From assembly GCF_902806685.2 (NCBI RefSeq), contig NC_048539.1, positions 2,492,501-2,556,500 of the forward strand: a DNA stretch of 64,000 nucleotides. The letters run 5' to 3'. The translations under genes and the position numbers were made by a program. The notes beneath the pieces were generated by a model. The model ran no database searches. It was not told the DNA's origin and saw only the letters and a program-made list of their open reading frames with translations. Numbering within the stretch: position 1 is the first letter of the stretch; each line of letters begins with the position of its first letter. The DNA is from Maniola hyperantus. Lineage: Eukaryota; Arthropoda; Insecta; Lepidoptera; Nymphalidae. Shown in pieces: positions 25,101 to 29,606 of the stretch.

Positions 25101-26082
25101 CATTAGATTGTACTATTTTAATTTTACGCATAACCTAACCTAACCTTCTTACGTCACATTTTCCTTCTCCACATTTCTTATGCAAAACTACTTTTTCATA
25201 TCAACTATTAGGTAAGATCATCTTTAAAACAGTTTTCCATTACAAAATTGTACCTATACCGTAGATGAAGTAAAAAAATCTAGATTAAGGAACGTTTGCT
25301 TTCTCATTCACACTAAAAAGAGAGCACAGATAAAGTTACTAATGTGATAAACAGAGACGCAGCTCACCTATTTTTGTCCCTTATCGTGTAACCGATTTTT
25401 TTCAAGGAATACAACTTTAGTTGCAAAACAAACTTTGTGAATTTGTGAATGATGCCAATCATTGTATTTCTCAATAGTTATTTACTTGTTTTCACATAAA
25501 AAACGTTTAATACAAATATTGTTGAGCGGTTTATACAAATATTGACTACTAAACAATGGTAGTTGTGTTATTCATCGTTACGTCGTGCTGTCGCTATCTC
25601 ACACGCGGTTACACAGTACTTAGTCTAGCTTTTTTAATCAGTCTGGGACCTATACCAATCCATTTCCATTTTTAGTCAAACATTAGTGACTGTATATGGC
25701 AACACATAGCCAGGTAAAACCTGCTTAGGTAGTTACACCCTATTAGATTTTCATTCATTAATTTCCAATAACCCGCCCTAACCTATCTCTCCCCTCATAG
25801 GTGCCCCCAAAGAAAACTGGCAGCCGATGGCTTCGCGGACGCCGTAGCGTCTCCGAAGGAGGCAACACACATACTCCTGCGCAAGTTCGTACCTGGGGAG
25901 TGAAAGAAGTACAAGTTTGGCTGGAAAGCCTCGAACTTGGAGAGTACAGCGAAGCGTTTACCAAACACGACGTCACAGGAAGGGAGCTTTTATCACTAGC
26001 TAGGCGAGATCTTCGCGATTTAGGAGTCACGAAGGTAGGACATGTCAAGAGGATCCTTCAAGCTGTGAAGGAGCTGCAGTGA
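1108..26082 (+). CDS. DGKH: Type II diacylglycerol kinase (delta/eta class), 3' 18 exons; 5' end outside window
   Basis: The enzyme phosphorylates diacylglycerol to phosphatidic acid at membranes and so ends DAG signalling. Eighteen exons, all with AG/GT borders, join in one frame into 1,419 codons plus TGA. Order of regions: end of a C1 zinc-finger domain (residues 1 to about 60), catalytic half (about 90-250) with CSGDGSVGW and PLGTGNDLARV, a linker rich in acidic and serine residues (about 252-917), accessory half (about 917-1190) with MNNYFGIGIDAK and GGTNFWGG, a helical region, and a SAM domain (about 1352-1415). A catalytic domain split by a long linker and a C-terminal SAM domain define the type II class. 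The PH domain and first C1 domain are expected to the left. Delta and eta are one gene in most insects, so the symbol marks the class, not a one-to-one human ortholog. The GGDG motif reads SGDG, which I recall also from fly DGK. Confidence 0.95.
1250..1440 (+). mobile_element. SINE family 1, 3' part
   Basis: Starts ccgccaagcgatttagcgtt; continues gtacgatgccgtgtagaaac and cacttaccaccaggtgagat, ending in aataaaataaaaa. It lies just after DGK exon 1 and lacks the tRNA-like head. Confidence 0.8.
1618..1748 (+). repeat. Dispersed repeat family B, 3' part
   Basis: cagagatagcttagcttgca, ttatcccggaaaattaaaga and gacaaagtcgcgggcatcat match other family B copies. Confidence 0.75.
2348..2570 (+). repeat. 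Dispersed repeat family A
   Basis: agcttatgctcgtgacttcg, cccccatttaacctactcag and gctgtgcgttgatatataag; divergent relative to the copies at 6672 and 7124. Confidence 0.7.
3100..3420 (+). mobile_element. tRNA-derived SINE family 1, full copy
   Basis: The head gacctccctggcacagtggc and gggttcgattcctggcaggg carries A- and B-box-like text. The body ctggtctggtgggaagcctc and cgatgccgtgtagaaaccaa leads to a short tail aataaaataaaataaaa. The best-preserved member in the window. Confidence 0.85.
3530..3790 (+). repeat. Dispersed repeat family L
   Basis: ggttcggaatgcctttccta, agaagaaccagcaagaaact and aaatccacgctcttttatca. A partial copy lies at about 24500-24590. Class unknown. Confidence 0.6.
4490..4815 (-). 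repeat. Dispersed repeat family H
   Basis: (atc)n, then atgatcaacccattgctggc, gagaactctcaggcatgcag and, near the end, the tRNA-like reverse text gctaggaatcgatcctccga. The last part suggests a tRNA-derived SINE in reverse orientation. Confidence 0.6.
4938..5045 (+). repeat. MITE family D, partial
   Basis: tttttttgtggtatcatatc, tatcacctgtcttcgtttat and gcgttctggttacaccctgt. Confidence 0.7.
5607..5800 (-). repeat. Dispersed repeat family A
   Basis: Reverse copy: ctaactgattgatctatcaa, aaatttagcatgaagatact and ccgctaagaaaggatttttg. Confidence 0.7.
6147..6300. repeat. Hairpin MITE family C
   Basis: gtacagtacgtggccgaaag and, inverted, catcactttcggcacataga; central gacaacgctctacaaatctg. Confidence 0.8.
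6450..6661 (+). repeat. Dispersed repeat family B
   Basis: catactaatattataaatgc, (gtct)n, ttttcacggctcaaccgttc and gtcgcgggcatcagctagtt. A good full-length example. Confidence 0.85.
6672..6885 (+). repeat. Dispersed repeat family A
   Basis: acttatgctcgcaacttcgt, ttaggggttgaattttcaaa and a (tcag)n run, then ccttttccttttatatattt. Confidence 0.85.
7124..7348 (+). repeat. Dispersed repeat family A
   Basis: agcttattcccgcgacttcg, ggggttgaattttcaaaaat and gatcagtcagtcagtcagtt. It immediately precedes a reverse family B copy. Confidence 0.85.
7352..7566 (-). repeat. Dispersed repeat family B
   Basis: gactagctgatgcccgcgac, gggatgcaagctatctctgt and gctagcagacagacagacag. The minus open frame across it is part of the repeat, not a gene. 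Confidence 0.85.
7566..7745 (+). repeat. Dispersed repeat family E, partial
   Basis: tctggcggcaatagaaacac, gagatacagcccgctgacag and cggatacggaaccctaaaaa. Confidence 0.65.
8096..8590. repeat. MITE family I, enlarged copy
   Basis: The left end ataagtcccgcaaaggagat and the right-part text gcgtggccaccattttagtg, agcactagactgaagtttcg belong to family I, but 350 bp of other DNA separates them. A longer relative or an insertion is possible. Confidence 0.55.
8822..9065 (+). repeat. Dispersed repeat family A with long (tcag)n
   Basis: agcttatgctcgcgacttcg, ggggttgaattttcaaaaat and about nine tcag units, ending ttacttttatatatttatag. It ends 45 bp before DGK exon 2. Confidence 0.85.
9110..9315 (+). CDS. 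DGKH: DGK exon 2: end of C1 domain and start of catalytic domain
   Basis: The frame opens with LQDYRCIWCRKCVHASCRP (remaining C1 ligands), passes through VVPPTRLHSVGPDDGW and ends with PLIVFVNSRSG, the first strand of the DGK catalytic fold. The donor gtgagt splits a Gly codon finished by the next exon. Degenerate copies of this exon follow at about 9371 and 9706. Confidence 0.94.
9366..9500 (+). pseudogene. Decayed tandem copy of DGK exon 2 (copy 2)
   Basis: The segment repeats most of exon 2 about 186 bp downstream. Shared runs include tacctcccactcgcttaca and tcaactcaagatctg. It has a 5-bp deletion after the Pro-Asp-Arg-Pro region, and its donor site has become ctgtta, so it cannot substitute for exon 2. 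It lacks the upstream C1-coding half. Confidence 0.88.
9535..9650 (+). repeat. Dispersed repeat fragment (family J)
   Basis: The text around gatgatgcagcctaagat and gcctagaagacgcctattca recurs near 49320-49380 and, inverted, near 26985-27055. It is an interspersed repeat of unknown class lying between the two decayed copies of DGK exon 2. Confidence 0.6.
9706..9850 (+). pseudogene. More decayed copy of DGK exon 2 (copy 3)
   Basis: Recognisable pieces are taccagtttcttgag, tacctcctagtcgcttaca and gacggatagataccaggcc, in the same order as copy 2, about 350 bp after it. It shares the taccagtttcttg start with copy 2 rather than with the exon, so it probably derives from copy 2 or from their common ancestor. 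It is not translatable in the DGK frame. Confidence 0.75.
10078..10274 (+). CDS. DGKH: DGK exon 3: catalytic core with SGDG motif
   Basis: Encodes [20 protein letters not shown], then CSGDGSVGWVLQEVDKLEMH. The glycine-rich SGDG loop is the nucleotide-binding motif of the lipid kinase fold, which reads GGDG in mammals. Acceptor tctacag, donor gtacgt, phase 2 in and phase 0 out. Confidence 0.95.
10778..10962 (-). repeat. Dispersed repeat family A
   Basis: Reverse-strand copy of the abundant family whose plus-strand form begins cttatgctcgcgacttcgt and ends in (tcag)n ccttttccttttatatat. It shares its central text with copies near 6680, 7130, 8825 and 36910. Confidence 0.75.
11000..11145 (+). 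CDS. DGKH: DGK exon 4: catalytic core with PLGTGNDLARV
   Basis: The acceptor is tttccaaag and the donor gtgagc. The exon encodes VLPLGTGNDLARVMGWG and ends in ERASTKMLDR, matching the family's GTGNDLAR loop. This acceptor was preferred over one 6 bp downstream because it restores the two residues expected between exon 3 and VQTAVLPLG. A condensed copy follows in the intron. Confidence 0.93.
11158..11235 (+). pseudogene. Condensed decayed copy of DGK exon 4
   Basis: From caggaccaaact to cttcgtgtgacgacacag and ccaatctgg, the text follows exon 4 in order but with internal deletions. The offset from the source falls from about 158 to 136 bp along the copy. It begins only about 12 bp after the exon 4 donor. 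Confidence 0.8.
11695..11875 (+). repeat. Dispersed repeat family B, divergent
   Basis: ctaatattgtaaatgcaaaa, gattgacgtgtttctttcaa and attccgaaaaatcaaagag. Confidence 0.65.
12131..12242 (+). CDS. DGKH: DGK exon 5: end of first catalytic half
   Basis: The split Arg codon leads into WSIMTFERAL, the conserved end of the first catalytic half, then a short proline stretch (PPPPPAPP) and DLLEESALLRNLQEIVQ. Acceptor ttgcacag, donor gtgggt. Confidence 0.93.
12243..14747 (+). other. DGK intron carrying a 1.7-kb inverted-repeat element
   Basis: Apart from the element at 12925-14634, the intron contains unique AT-rich DNA. The segment before the next acceptor (about 14655-14720) is related to the segment before exon 10 (17445-17515). 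The open frames here do not resemble any family I know. Confidence 0.7.
12925..14634. mobile_element. Non-autonomous DNA element with terminal and subterminal inverted repeats
   Basis: The ends are inverted copies of tagttagggaggcga. Inside the left end the motif ctcgagcgcgtcagat occurs at about 13102, 13233 and 13370; inside the right end it occurs inverted at about 14313, 14444 and 14587 (the first and last shortened). A 3-bp TAT may be the target duplication. No transposase frame was found. The structure resembles DNA transposons that use subterminal transposase-binding repeats; the superfamily was not determined. Confidence 0.75.
14748..14935 (+). CDS. DGKH: DGK exon 6: Ala/Arg-rich linker
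   Basis: A very GC-rich exon encoding alanine- and arginine-rich helix (for example RAAHRLRRALSLLLHAR). Acceptor tatttgcag, donor gtaagg, phase 0 in and phase 2 out. The GC content contrasts sharply with the flanking introns and gives long open frames on both strands; only this frame joins its neighbours. Confidence 0.85.
15076..15137 (+). CDS. DGKH: DGK exon 7: short linker exon
   Basis: 62 bp encoding SWEPMDTSDSDPETQPAAEK. Acceptor ttttctcag; donor gtagca at 15138 keeps frame with the 32-nt exon that follows. A second donor at 15161 (gtacat) would add eight residues but would put the next exon out of frame. Confidence 0.8.
15252..15421 (+). repeat. Dispersed repeat family B
   Basis: acccttattataaatgcgaa, tgtcccggaaaatcaaagag and acctagatccacgcgtaggt, with a short end. 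In DGK intron 7. Confidence 0.75.
15475..15660 (-). repeat. Dispersed repeat family F
   Basis: The text gagatagcgagcaaac, cacctgatgttaagtgatta and gcagcaccagaggaac recurs at about 53466-53600 in the same orientation. No coding capacity was seen. Confidence 0.7.
15699..15730 (+). CDS. DGKH: DGK exon 8: 32-nt microexon
   Basis: Encodes DHVLLKCGALQ, joining EK on the left to EQLNWAARG on the right. The combined text fits the family's linker helix (a KDHVL start followed by a predicted helix). Acceptor ttcttcag, donor gtactt. Its small size hides it from ORF-based searches. Confidence 0.82.
16318..16519 (+). mobile_element. tRNA-derived SINE (family 2) ending in a (TA)n tail
   Basis: The head resembles a tRNA: tagctcaaccggtaaaggag fits a pol III A box and ggttcaaaccc a B box 30-40 bp later. 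A unique body follows, then an AT-rich tail (gaatattagtcatttaaca, ggctaatattc) and an uninterrupted (TA)n run at about 16489-16518. The run ends in the AG used as the acceptor of the next DGK exon. Confidence 0.8.
16520..16627 (+). CDS. DGKH: DGK exon 9: linker helix
   Basis: 36 codons, including RADSVRRALRMLVRTLAHLL, an amphipathic helix that continues the one started by the microexon. The acceptor is tatatatatag at the end of a SINE tail; the donor is gtacca. Frame is kept on both sides. Confidence 0.85.
16656..16853. repeat. Hairpin MITE family C
   Basis: The ends read gtacacggccgaaattaatg and, inverted, ttactttcggccacgtactg. Copies lie at about 6147-6300 and 38589-38775, with a fragment near 4857. 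The internal text ctctgttgttgagac and gacaacgctctacaa is partly self-complementary. Confidence 0.8.
16870..17150 (-). repeat. Dispersed repeat family H
   Basis: Contains gagagttctccataatgtt, caaaggtgcatggagtctgc and ccttctcattctaagagga. Related copies lie near 4490-4815, 37385-37530, 40155-40300, 42640-42795 and 54588-54725, often next to (atg)n or (atc)n runs. Confidence 0.65.
17357..17412. repeat. Perfect 22-bp inverted repeat (hairpin)
   Basis: Arms 17357-17378 and 17391-17412 are exact reverse complements with a 12-base spacer; the core is tacacgttgttatagtgt. Located in the DGK intron about 150 bp before exon 10. Confidence 0.8.
17559..17722 (+). CDS. DGKH: DGK exon 10: Ala/Ser-rich linker
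   Basis: Encodes a low-complexity stretch with SARPVPEGGAAPDSGALPV and SSAASAVSAASM. The donor gtaagc leaves AA of an Asn codon, completed by the C that opens the large exon. The region is GC-rich and open on both strands; frame joins select this reading. Confidence 0.82.
18238..19680 (+). CDS. DGKH: DGK exon 11: large acidic, serine-rich linker exon
   Basis: 1,443 bp in one frame, about 480 residues separating the two catalytic halves. The sequence is rich in Asp, Glu and Ser (for example DLELDATSSEGSNISDDFSL), with a basic patch (RKALRKSMKKK) and many Ser/Thr-Pro pairs near the C-terminal end. No known domain was recognised; it looks disordered and a likely phosphorylation target. The donor gttagt splits a Lys codon. 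Reading past the donor would stop soon after, at 19714. Fly DGK eta also has a long linker here, much longer than in mammals. Confidence 0.93.
19895..20311 (+). CDS. DGKH: DGK exon 12: start of accessory catalytic half
   Basis: Encodes linker residues LSTSVSSIWGEGG, then ERAVMNNYFGIGIDAKITLD and [20 protein letters not shown], highly conserved in type II DGKs. Acceptor aaaagcag, donor gtaggc, ending inside an Arg codon. Confidence 0.95.
20618..20792 (+). CDS. DGKH: DGK exon 13: accessory catalytic half
   Basis: Encodes [37 protein letters not shown] and APSFDDRILE, the core of the DGK accessory domain. Acceptor cttttcag, donor gtgagt. Confidence 0.95.
21020..21300 (-). pseudogene. Fragment of a retroelement-like coding region
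   Basis: The minus frame contains RPIHACLEGIQAISTWQETL and SRLDVDYIRVQTFTVHGT. The frame lies in an intron between DGK exons, does not join them, and its composition differs from its surroundings. I consider it a mobile-element remnant, without assignment to a clade. Confidence 0.35.
21355..21584 (+). CDS. DGKH: DGK exon 14: end of accessory half
   Basis: Encodes VVAVFGSAQMAASRLINLQK, GEECVPVQVDGEAWLQPPG and RIIHKNRAQMLCRSRALETS, the family's DGEAW block. The donor is gtttgt, a weaker consensus than the others. A short copy of its middle lies just downstream. Confidence 0.95.
21589..21636 (+). pseudogene. Short decayed copy of part of DGK exon 14
   Basis: The run gtagcgcagtgcagggctgt, preceded by ctgcaacaccgt, matches exon 14 at about 21404-21450 with a 2-bp deletion and a few substitutions. 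It lies about 183 bp downstream of its source, starting a few bases after the donor site. Confidence 0.85.
22150..22172 (+). pseudogene. Short upstream copy of the DGK exon 15 acceptor
   Basis: The text atagaacttgggatgaaat repeats the exon 15 start tttagaacttgggatgagaa 193 bp upstream, including the AG. It opens no useful frame (a stop follows within a few codons). Confidence 0.6.
22351..22471 (+). CDS. DGKH: DGK exon 15: C-terminal helical region
   Basis: Encodes TWDEKQQQKAHAGAPMRSL and AAHLLVLLDDVNTIVKH. Acceptor tatttatttag, donor gtgagt. It corresponds to the region after the accessory domain in DGK delta/eta, which starts with a TWEDK-like motif. Confidence 0.9.
22560..22700 (+). repeat. 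MITE family K, 5' part
   Basis: The text cagttcttgcaatttacgaa and gtgcgtgcatgtcggaccag matches the fuller copy at about 24195-24415, which ends in an inverted form of the same start. Confidence 0.7.
22850..23012. repeat. MITE family I with ttataagtcccgcaaatt ends
   Basis: Inverted ends ataagtcccgcaaattgc and caatttgcggaacttat. The internal text includes gtctcattaacatcgaaatg, gaaacttcagtctagtgctg and actaaaatggcggccacgcg. Other copies or parts lie at about 8096-8590, 35304-35493, 38432-38546 and 49147-49290. Confidence 0.85.
23196..23357 (+). CDS. DGKH: DGK exon 16: C-terminal helical region
   Basis: 54 codons including LAIARRISAQADALQDAEGK and LPPPQLRRLLATL. The donor is gttagt at 23358, which keeps phase 0 with the next exon (VESCNELLD). 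Without splicing, the frame would run to a stop near 23403. Confidence 0.88.
23390..23995 (+). mobile_element. RTE-like LINE 3' end (RT C-terminal coding region)
   Basis: Fills most of the intron. Interrupted frames encode RIQLGWAAFGKL, AMERAMLGVSLRDKIRNEEI and LKWQWAGHVCRRTDGRWGRR, the C-terminal region of a reverse-transcriptase ORF common in Lepidoptera. The reading frame is broken near 23830. Related 3' ends lie at 40318-40562, 52838-53056 and 63420-63795 on the minus strand. Confidence 0.8.
24047..24169 (+). CDS. DGKH: DGK exon 17: C-terminal helical region
   Basis: 41 codons: VESCNELLDSGANLGSASIG, then LRAHLARCSTRDGLAYIQADE. Acceptor aacacag, donor gtatgt, phase 0 on both sides. Confidence 0.88.
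24195..24415. repeat. MITE family K, full copy
   Basis: Starts cagttcttgcaattcacgaa and ends with the inverted ggccttcgtgaaacgcaaga, giving terminal inverted repeats of about 20 bp with mismatches. The 5' part is shared with 22560-22700. Confidence 0.75.
24692..24914 (-). repeat. Dispersed repeat family B
   Basis: Starts tagctgatgcccgcgacttc and ends cacactttcacatttataat, the reverse of the family's plus form (attataaatgcgaaagtgtg ... gtcgcgggcatcagctagt). Confidence 0.8.
25801..26082 (+). CDS. DGKH: DGK exon 18: SAM domain and stop
   Basis: The acceptor is cccctcatag. A basic lead (KKTGSRWLRGRRS) is followed by a SAM domain from WGVKEVQVWLESLELGEYSE to DLRDLGVTKVGHVKRILQAV, ending KELQ and TGA. 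In type II DGKs the SAM domain drives oligomerisation and controls membrane recruitment. The exon is the full C-terminus, matching the family's end. Confidence 0.95.
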   Translation: MPPKKTGSRWLRGRRSVSEGGNTHTPAQVRTWGVKEVQVWLESLELGEYSEAFTKHDVTGRELLSLARRDLRDLGVTKVGHVKRILQAVKELQ

Positions 26083-26236
26083 CGACGCCGCGGCCGTTCA
26101 GAGGGGAATGGCCATGGATAGGTAACACATTTGTGAAAATCTGTAAAGGAATTTTCAGCTATGTAAACAAATATGACAATAGGTACTTCGAAGCATAATA
26201 TTTCATACGCCTATGAGTTTAGCTTTTTTTTAATTA

Positions 26237-26242
26237 AATAAA
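26237..26242 (+). promoter_or_regulatory. Candidate polyadenylation signal for DGK
   Basis: AATAAA about 155 bp after the stop codon, in AT-rich DNA. It is the first canonical signal downstream; usage cannot be judged from sequence alone. Confidence 0.45.
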
Positions 26243-26719
26243 AACTGTACTACAAGTTTCCGCACTTTTTTCAATGATTGCGGATAAAATAAAATTGCTT
26301 AAATGCGAATAATGCTCATACTAGTTGTTATTTTTTTGATTACAAAGCTGAAAATTTCTAAAAAGAACATATTCGTCTGAAGTTATACTTTCGAACGTTC
26401 CAATCTACCCTTATTTTCAAATTAATGGCCAAAAGTTTACGAAATCTGCGTTCGAATGTTTAACAGTTTCTTGGACGATGATGAAATACGTTGTCTCTCC
26501 AATTTCTGTATTACCGCACCAACTATGCTATTTAACTCTAAATAAGGAAACTTTTCGTGCATGAATTTGCTAACGTGCTATCTTTGAACAACACTTTAAG
26601 TCGTCAACATTCCCGATAGTAAGTTTAGAACAAGTTTTGCGAATACTGAATACTGAAGTAGGTTGATGCAATTTATCTTAATAATATGTTCCGTTCCAGT
26701 TATTCTGATATTACCTATA

Positions 26720-27290
26720 CATACAGGTTGTAACCAGAACGCTATGTGTTTCCTACCAATTACAACCCGGGTATCTTTTTTTAATTAATTAAGATGTAGC
26801 TTTGTTTAATGTAACACTCCCCAACGAACTGCATTTAAGTGTAGCAAGTAACAATAAATAAATTACAGTAAAACGAAAAAGGCAAAAAAAGCCATTCATA
26901 GTACCGACCTACAAAAGTTTCCGACCACCATGTCGGAGGAAAAAAGGAAGGAACACATTTAAAAAAAAAACCCGGGTATCTTTAAAACAAGAGTGAATAG
27001 GCATCTTCTAGGCCGCATCATCACTTTCCATCAGGTGTGATTGCGGTCAAGCATTTTCCTATAATGAATTTAAAAAAACGCTACCAAAAACTTAGCGTTA
27101 TTGTTATACTACGTAAACACAATCCAATAACAATAACCATTTGCCTCATTTTGTAGTTTTAGTGATTTAGAATTTTTCTTTTACAAAACTATAGCATATT
27201 TTTGCGTTTTTTTGTGGTATCATATCAGCAGTAATCATCAGTACTATCACCTGTCTTCATTTTTGCCAGCGATCTGGTTACACCCTGTAT
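26720..27290. repeat. MITE family D
   Basis: Bounded by acaggttgtaaccagaacgc and the inverted gttacaccctgtat. The internal text (tttttgtggtatcatatcag and ctatcacctgtcttc) recurs at about 4938-5045 and, inverted, at about 147-280. The copy also carries a piece of repeat J near 26970-27060. Confidence 0.65.
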
Positions 27291-27556
27291 ATGTTGATCA
27301 TACCGATGTTTCCACAAACTAAACTAAATTCACGGATCTGCAAATAGCGCTATCCTATTCGGAGGAAACATTGCGGGAACATTGCTAAAAGAAACATTAG
27401 TTCGAAAAAAGTGTTTTTTCCCACACTAGGCAGGAAATCGGCGTCTATAGGTACCTACATTCTACAACCTTTTTTGTATAGATAGCAATAGGATGGGAGT
27501 GACTAATATTATGCTCATTTTATTTGACAAATAAGTAGGCTGTACCTAATTAGTTT

Positions 27557-27785
27557 CATTTCAAATGACCAATATTATTCTCATTTGAAATGGCAATTAA
27601 TATAAGTATCATTTCAAATGACTTATACCTAATATTAATTTCATATCAAATGACAAATATTAGTCTCATTCCAAATGACAAATATTAATTTCATTTCAAA
27701 TGTTATTGGCTGTATTTCAAATGATATAAATATTAGCCTTATTTGAAATGGAAATTACTTAATAGATATTAATCTCACTCAAATG
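27557..27785. repeat. Array of about nine catttcaaatg-type motifs
   Basis: The near-palindrome catttcaaatg (or catttgaaatg) occurs at about 27557, 27582, 27610, 27642, 27667, 27692, 27713, 27740 and 27776, with spacings of 21-36 bp. The spacers resemble gacaaatattaattt. A similar spacer, atgaccaatattag, is repeated at 22745-22785, and the tail of the SINE at 16440-16480 also contains related text. Confidence 0.75.
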
Positions 27786-29454
27786 TCAAATTAGTTTTCC
27801 TTAATGAAATTTTAAGTCGTTTGAGATTTTGTTAGCTGTTCTTTGTACAAAAATCTTGAAGGAAATACTAATTTCTTATTGAGGTAAATAAATGATTAAG
27901 GCATCGAAGTTTGTACCTCTTCCAAAGCTAAGTTCCTTTATCAACGAAAGCTTTCCTTTTCGTTTCTATCTTTACTATAATATGTAGATACTCTTACAAA
28001 TACTCTAATAATAATTAATTATAACATAATATATTTAATTGCAAAGCAAAATTATAATGACAAGGCTATGGGATCACTTACATATATTGAAAAGTATCAA
28101 CAGTTGAAAAGTTTTAAGGGCAATACTATCTTCACCCCTCCGCTCAAGCACAGCACACAGTGTATGTCATTCAAATATGAGTTTGAGTCTATATTATATC
28201 AATAAGGCCAATATCGCTTAGGCAGTCTCTTTATCGGCTATTTCTTGATTTTTCGGTACGGCAAAAATACCCGGTATAGGTACTCAAACAATACCGCGTT
28301 GCCATTATCTATATACCTATCGGTATATTTTTCAATTAAAAAAACTTGAGAACGCAATAGAATTTACACATTACTGAAACGAAAAATCATGAAACTGTCT
28401 TAGCGAATGTATCTTGTCATTGAAAAATATATGTAAGTACTCTATACTTTAAGGTCAAATTTGAATGATTAGCTGTAACAGTGCAACGGTGACGGCTCTT
28501 AAAAAGTTTACAAAAGAAACTAAACTTAACGAACGATTATAATTTGAATTGAACGAATTAAATAGGGATCAGAACGAATTTACTAGGTATTTACCTACTT
28601 ATAACTTACCATAGTATTTCAAGGCCCCAATTCTTTATGACTTTGAAATCGTATCTACCCATTCTCGCCTAGTATCAGATTGGCTAGAATAAATGCAGCA
28701 ATAATGCCATAAATTATTAAGCCAATTAATACAATTATTGCGATTGTCGCAATAAGGTGATCACAACGTCCGTGTTAACGCCCCTGCAGAAAAGGCATTT
28801 TACGATTTTCAATATCATAAGAAATCGAGGTCCAGTATGCATTACTTAATTAAAATATTTAAACTTAAATCTATAATATACCTATTCCTCCAAAGTCCAA
28901 AAATGTTTATATTACCTACCTAAGTACGTCTTTAATTTCTGAAAACCAGAACCTTGTATATAAACAAGTCAATCTCATTTCAAATTTCAAAATTGGAATA
29001 TACATACCTAAGTTTCAAATAAATGAAGCTGCCAGTATTCCCTTCACAAAATATTAAAATATGTAAATACGATTTTCAAACATTTTCCGACACTCCGCTA
29101 GCAATAAACTAAAGTTATCAAAAACATTGTAGATTAAATTATTTATTAAACATAAAGATATAATTAAGATGAAAGCACATTACATTAGGCGTTGCAAGCA
29201 ACCACCAAGCCAACAGTCGTATTCCTAAGCGAACTGATGTATTCAGGCAGGGTTGCCAGTTTTTGGGAAAATAAACAGTGTTAGGAAAAAGAAGAAAGAT
29301 TAATGAATCATCGACTCATACGACGAGGATATATATCTTTGGATGGGATGTAATAAAAAATCTATTTTATAATTTAAACAGTAATATCTGTGCAGTTAAG
29401 TATATAATATTATATCTGGGAATATTTAATCCTTAGACTATTCAAACAAGATCT

Positions 29455-29606
29455 AATCTAGTGTTAGATAACTAGCCAAATCAGTATCTTTTTACCAAAC
29501 GTCAAAGCGCGCGTTTAGTATGCGAGCTTCTATGAAATACTGGTATGTGACGTCACAATCTTTTGACGTGTTTTACTTAGTTTAGTCGATAATTCAAAAT
29601 GTCACA
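29455..29606. repeat. MITE family G
   Basis: Shares, in inverted orientation, tactggtatgtgacgtcaca, aacgtcaaagcgcgcgttta and attctaaactaagt-like ends with 41080-41216. The ends carry aactagccaaatcagta and ttagtttagtcgataatt. Confidence 0.7.

Larger units (their letters stand above)
24170..25800 (+). other. DGK last intron with MITE and repeat copies
   Basis: Holds a full MITE K (24195-24415), a fragment around gaccggttcgg-type repeat L (about 24500-24590, related to 3590-3780) and a repeat B copy (24692-24914). The remainder (about 24920-25800) is AT-rich; nothing coding was recognised in it. Confidence 0.7.
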
